Below, piece by piece: positions 60,181-64,000 of a DNA stretch of 64,000 bases (the first letter of the stretch is position 1; the number at the start of each line of letters is the position of its first letter). The notes under the pieces were generated by a model. The model saw only the letters and a program-made list of their open reading frames with translations. It was not told where the DNA came from and ran no database searches. Source of the DNA: Streptomyces sp. ADI95-17 (GTDB taxonomy: Bacteria; Actinomycetota; Actinomycetes; Streptomycetales; Streptomycetaceae); NCBI RefSeq assembly GCF_003846175.1, contig NZ_ML123045.1, forward strand, positions 1,082,082-1,146,081, read 5' to 3'. Made by a program: the position numbers and the translations under genes.

Positions 60181-61160
60181 CGCCCGCGGTGAAGGACGAA
60201 ATCTCTCGGCTTCCCGTGACCCGGACCTGCTGCAGGAAGGCAGAAGTCTCGGCGATTCTTCGGTTCGCGGGTGGGCTGCACCTGGTGAGCGGCCGGATTG
60301 TGATCGAGGCGGAGCTGGACACCGCGATGGCGGCGCGCCGGCTGAAGCGGGACATTCTCGAAATCTTCGGGCACAGCTCGGAGCTGATCGTGATGGCGCC
60401 CGGCGGTCTGCGGCGCAGCTCCCGCTACGTCGTACGGGTGGTGGCGGGCGGCGACCAGCTGGCCCGCCAGACCGGCCTGGTGGACGGCCGCGGCCGCCCC
60501 ATCCGCGGGCTGCCCCCGCAGGTGGTCTCGGGGGCCACCTGCGACGCCGAGGCGGCCTGGCGCGGGGCGTTCCTCGCGCACGGCTCGCTCACCGAGCCCG
60601 GCCGCTCCTCCTCGCTGGAGGTGACCTGCCCGGGTCCGGAGGCGGCGCTCGCGCTGGTCGGCGCGGCCCGCAGGCTCTCCATCGCGGCCAAGGCCCGCGA
60701 GGTGCGCGGGGTGGACCGGGTCGTCGTCCGCGACGGCGACGCGATCGGCGCCCTGCTCACCCGGCTGGGCGCCCATGAGTCGGTGCTGGCCTGGGAGGAG
60801 CGGCGGATGCGCCGCGAGGTCCGCGCCACGGCCAACCGGCTCGCCAACTTCGACGACGCCAACCTGCGCCGCTCCGCGCGGGCCGCGGTCGCCGCGGGCG
60901 CCCGGGTCGGCCGCGCGCTGGAGATCCTGGGCGAGGAGGTGCCCGAGCACCTCGCGGCCGCCGGACGGCTGCGCATGGAACACAAGCAGGCGTCCCTGGA
61001 GGAGCTGGGCGCGCTCGCCGACCCGCCGCTGACCAAGGACGCGGTCGCCGGCCGGATCCGCCGGCTGCTGGCGATGGCCGACAAGCGGGCTCAGGACCTG
61101 GGCATCCCCGGCACCGAATCCACCCTCAGCGAGGAGCTCGCCGACGGCCTGGTGGGCTGA
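60171..61160 (+). CDS. whiA: Sporulation regulator WhiA
   Basis: 329 residues. The N-terminal half is a degenerate LAGLIDADG homing-endonuclease-like domain ([51 protein letters not shown]). The C-terminal HTH ([31 protein letters not shown]) binds DNA. With WhiB it triggers aerial sporulation septation in Streptomyces. In S. coelicolor whiA also has a promoter inside the preceding gene; I did not locate it here. A strong terminator follows 100 nt after the stop. Confidence 0.97.
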   Translation: MAMTPAVKDEISRLPVTRTCCRKAEVSAILRFAGGLHLVSGRIVIEAELDTAMAARRLKRDILEIFGHSSELIVMAPGGLRRSSRYVVRVVAGGDQLARQTGLVDGRGRPIRGLPPQVVSGATCDAEAAWRGAFLAHGSLTEPGRSSSLEVTCPGPEAALALVGAARRLSIAAKAREVRGVDRVVVRDGDAIGALLTRLGAHESVLAWEERRMRREVRATANRLANFDDANLRRSARAAVAAGARVGRALEILGEEVPEHLAAAGRLRMEHKQASLEELGALADPPLTKDAVAGRIRRLLAMADKRAQDLGIPGTESTLSEELADGLVG

Positions 61161-61259
61161 GCTCCGACGGCCGTCGAATCCGGCCGGATTCCGGACTCGC
61201 CGACCCCTTCCGGGTGTTGACGCTCCGTAATCGCCACTGCGTGTACGGCCGGTTATCCG

Positions 61260-61293
61260 GAGGCCCGTACTCCTACCGAGGAGTACGGGCCTC
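61260..61293 (+). terminator. Terminator of the uvrC-whiA operon
   Basis: A 15-bp stem (61260-61274 with 61279-61293, core AGGCCCGTACTCC / GGAGTACGGGCCT) closed by ACCG. It is followed by GGTGCTT, with no T run. Confidence 0.88.
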
Positions 61294-61406
61294 GGTGCTT
61301 CCCACGGCCCCGCTCGATGTCACCCCGGGGCCCTCGGAGAGGTAGGGTCGGAGGCGGTCGGGGACATCTCATACAACTCGCCGGGGTGAAAACCCCGCGT
61401 ACCTAA

Positions 61407-62432
<1,026 letters not shown>

Positions 62433-62463
62433 CCGTCGAACCGGCAGGCACCAAGATGTGAGC

Positions 62464-62505
62464 ACGGGGCTCGAACCGCGCAACGCCGCGCCGTTCGGGC
62501 CCCGT
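62464..62505 (+). other. Intercistronic hairpin between gap and pgk
   Basis: ACGGGGCTCGAAC (62464-62476) and GTTCGGGCCCCGT (62493-62505) form a 13-bp stem with one G-T pair and a 16-nt loop. It could stabilise gap mRNA, partly stop transcription, or mark an mRNA cleavage point that lets gap be made in excess of pgk. Confidence 0.65.
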
Positions 62506-62540
62506 CGCATGCTCTCCCGCCCTCCAAGGAGTCCAGCAAG

Positions 62541-63752
62541 ATGAAGACGATCGACGAACTGATCGCCGAAGGGGTCACCGGCAAGCGCGTATTCGTCCGC
62601 GCCGACCTCAACGTGCCGCTCAGCGGCACCACCATCACCGACGACGGCCGGATCCGCGCCGTCCAGCCGACCGTGGAGAAGCTCGTCGCGGCCGGCGCGC
62701 GGGTCGTCGTCGCCTCGCACCTGGGCCGCCCCAAGGGCGCTCCGGACCCCGCCTTCTCCCTGGCGCCCGCCGCCGCCCGCCTCGGTGAACTCATCGGCGC
62801 CGACGTGGCGTTCGCGACCGACACGGTCGGGGAGTCCGCCCGCGCCACGGTCGCCGGGCTCGGTGACGGCCAGGTCGCCGTCCTGGAGAACCTCCGCTTC
62901 AACCCCGGCGAGACGTCCAAGGACGACGCCGAGCGCGGCGCGTTCGCCGACCAGCTGGCCGAGCTCGCCGACCTGTACGTGGGGGACGGCTTCGGCGCCG
63001 TGCACCGCAAGCACGCCTCGGTCTTCGACCTCCCGGCCCGGCTGCCGCACGCCGCCGGTGACCTGATCGCCACCGAGGTCGGCGTCCTGAAGAAGCTCAC
63101 CGAGAACGTCGAGCGTCCCTACGCCGTGGTGCTCGGCGGCTCCAAGGTCTCCGACAAGCTCGGCGTCATCGACCACCTCCTGGAGCGCGCCGACCGCATC
63201 CTGATCGGCGGCGGCATGGCGTACACCTTCCTCAAGGCCCAGGGCCACGAGGTCGGCAGCTCGCTGCTGCAGGAGGACCAGATCCCGGCGGTGCTGGAGT
63301 ACCTCAAGCGCGCCGAGGACAAGGGCGTGGAGTTCGTGCTCCCCGTCGACGTCGTGGTCTCCGAGACGTTCCCGGACCTCAAGGCCAAGGCCCCGACCGA
63401 GCACCGCACCGTGCCCGCGGACGCCATGCCGGCCGGCTTCATCGGCCTGGACAACGGCCCCGAGACCAACAAGCTGTACGCATCGAAGCTCGCCGACGCG
63501 GCCACCGTCTTCTGGAACGGCCCGATGGGCGTCTTCGAGCACCCCGACTACGCCGAGGGAACCCGGGCCGTCGCTCAGGCCCTCGTCGACTCCTCGGGCT
63601 TCAGCGTCGTCGGCGGTGGCGACTCCGCCGCGGCCGTCCGCACCCTGGGCTTCGACGAGAACGCATTCGGACACATCTCGACCGGTGGCGGTGCCAGCCT
63701 CGAATACCTCGAGGGCAAGACGCTTCCCGGCCTCGCCGCACTGGAGGACTGA
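62541..63752 (+). CDS. pgk: Phosphoglycerate kinase
   Basis: 403 residues, the usual size. [77 protein letters not shown] and [13 protein letters not shown] cover the substrate and nucleotide sites. It transfers phosphate from 1,3-bisphosphoglycerate to ADP. CCAAGGAG precedes the ATG. tpiA follows after six nt, so the two are co-transcribed. Confidence 0.98.
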   Translation: MKTIDELIAEGVTGKRVFVRADLNVPLSGTTITDDGRIRAVQPTVEKLVAAGARVVVASHLGRPKGAPDPAFSLAPAAARLGELIGADVAFATDTVGESARATVAGLGDGQVAVLENLRFNPGETSKDDAERGAFADQLAELADLYVGDGFGAVHRKHASVFDLPARLPHAAGDLIATEVGVLKKLTENVERPYAVVLGGSKVSDKLGVIDHLLERADRILIGGGMAYTFLKAQGHEVGSSLLQEDQIPAVLEYLKRAEDKGVEFVLPVDVVVSETFPDLKAKAPTEHRTVPADAMPAGFIGLDNGPETNKLYASKLADAATVFWNGPMGVFEHPDYAEGTRAVAQALVDSSGFSVVGGGDSAAAVRTLGFDENAFGHISTGGGASLEYLEGKTLPGLAALED

Positions 63753-63758
63753 CCTTTC

Positions 63759-64000
63759 ATGACCACTCGTACCCCGCTGATGGCGGGCAACTGGAAGATG
63801 AACCTCAACCACCTTGAGGCCATCGCACACACCCAGAAGCTCGGCTTCGCACTGAGCGACAAGGACTACGACGCCGTGGAGGTCGCCGTCCTGCCGCCCT
63901 TCACCGACCTGCGCTCCGTGCAGACCCTGGTCGAGGGCGACAAGCTGAAGATCAAGTACGGCGCCCAGGACATCTCGGCGCACGACTCCGGCGCGTACAC
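63759..64000 (+). CDS. tpiA: Triose-phosphate isomerase (N-terminal part, cut by window end)
   Basis: The 80 visible residues start [21 protein letters not shown], with the NWK substrate-binding lysine of TpiA, and continue [46 protein letters not shown] lies ten nt before the ATG. The frame is open at the right edge. It completes the gap-pgk-tpiA glycolytic operon. Confidence 0.95.
   Translation, partial: MTTRTPLMAGNWKMNLNHLEAIAHTQKLGFALSDKDYDAVEVAVLPPFTDLRSVQTLVEGDKLKIKYGAQDISAHDSGAY

Overview
The window is chromosomal DNA of a high-GC actinobacterium, almost certainly a Streptomyces. The evidence is the strong G/C preference at third codon positions, the frequent GTG starts, whiA, an SPW_0924-type small protein, DUF6343, PucR and TerD/TerC families, and many secreted proteins with Sec or Tat signals. 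The order rpsA - coaE - uvrB - uvrA - uvrC - rapZ - yvcK - whiA - gap - pgk - tpiA matches the core-chromosome order I remember from S. coelicolor (recollection, not checked). No transposase, prophage module, rRNA gene or CRISPR array was seen.

Layout. 1-9.8 kb: tail of an unknown gene, a DUF4184 membrane protein, a secreted lytic transglycosylase, SPW_0924 and DUF3068 proteins, helicase hrpB, a methyltransferase and rpsA with a strong promoter and terminator. 9.8-21.4 kb: a secreted beta-helix protein behind a DasR-like operator, PAC2, coaE, TPR and DUF6343 proteins, an ADP-ribosylglycohydrolase, three secreted hydrolases facing a PucR regulator, a frameshifted methyltransferase and a lipoprotein. 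21.4-29.8 kb: an SPFH protein, a SNF2 helicase coupled to a SWIM protein, a small zinc-finger-like membrane protein, a frameshifted DUF3574 gene, and then the most unusual locus: a leaderless gene of unknown function followed by two RNAs that read as circularly permuted tRNA mimics. 29.8-41.6 kb: a cysteine peptidase and alanine-type aminotransferase facing an HxlR regulator, a nucleotidyltransferase, a uridine-kinase-like protein, psuG-psuK (pseudouridine breakdown), cupin, MFS exporter, alkyltransferase, phosphodiesterase and MHYT sensor.

41.6-64 kb: uvrB, two TerD proteins, a TerC protein behind a yybP-ykoY (manganese) riboswitch, a metallo-hydrolase/mycothiol-type pair, uvrA, a Rieske lipoprotein, an HTH regulator, a secreted papain-like protease with a membrane-anchored partner, the overlapping uvrC-rapZ-yvcK-whiA operon, and the glycolytic gap-pgk-tpiA operon, cut by the window end.

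Connections. uvrB, uvrC and the alkyltransferase share a promoter layout (TTGTCAGTG-like box, exactly 8 nt, TA-G-T type -10, then the start codon 6-7 nt later) that matches the PafBC/RecA-independent DNA-damage promoter, so they probably form one damage regulon. TerC is set up for translational control by sequestration of its ribosome binding site. Two genes each lack one base inside or beside a G run, which may be sequencing error rather than decay.
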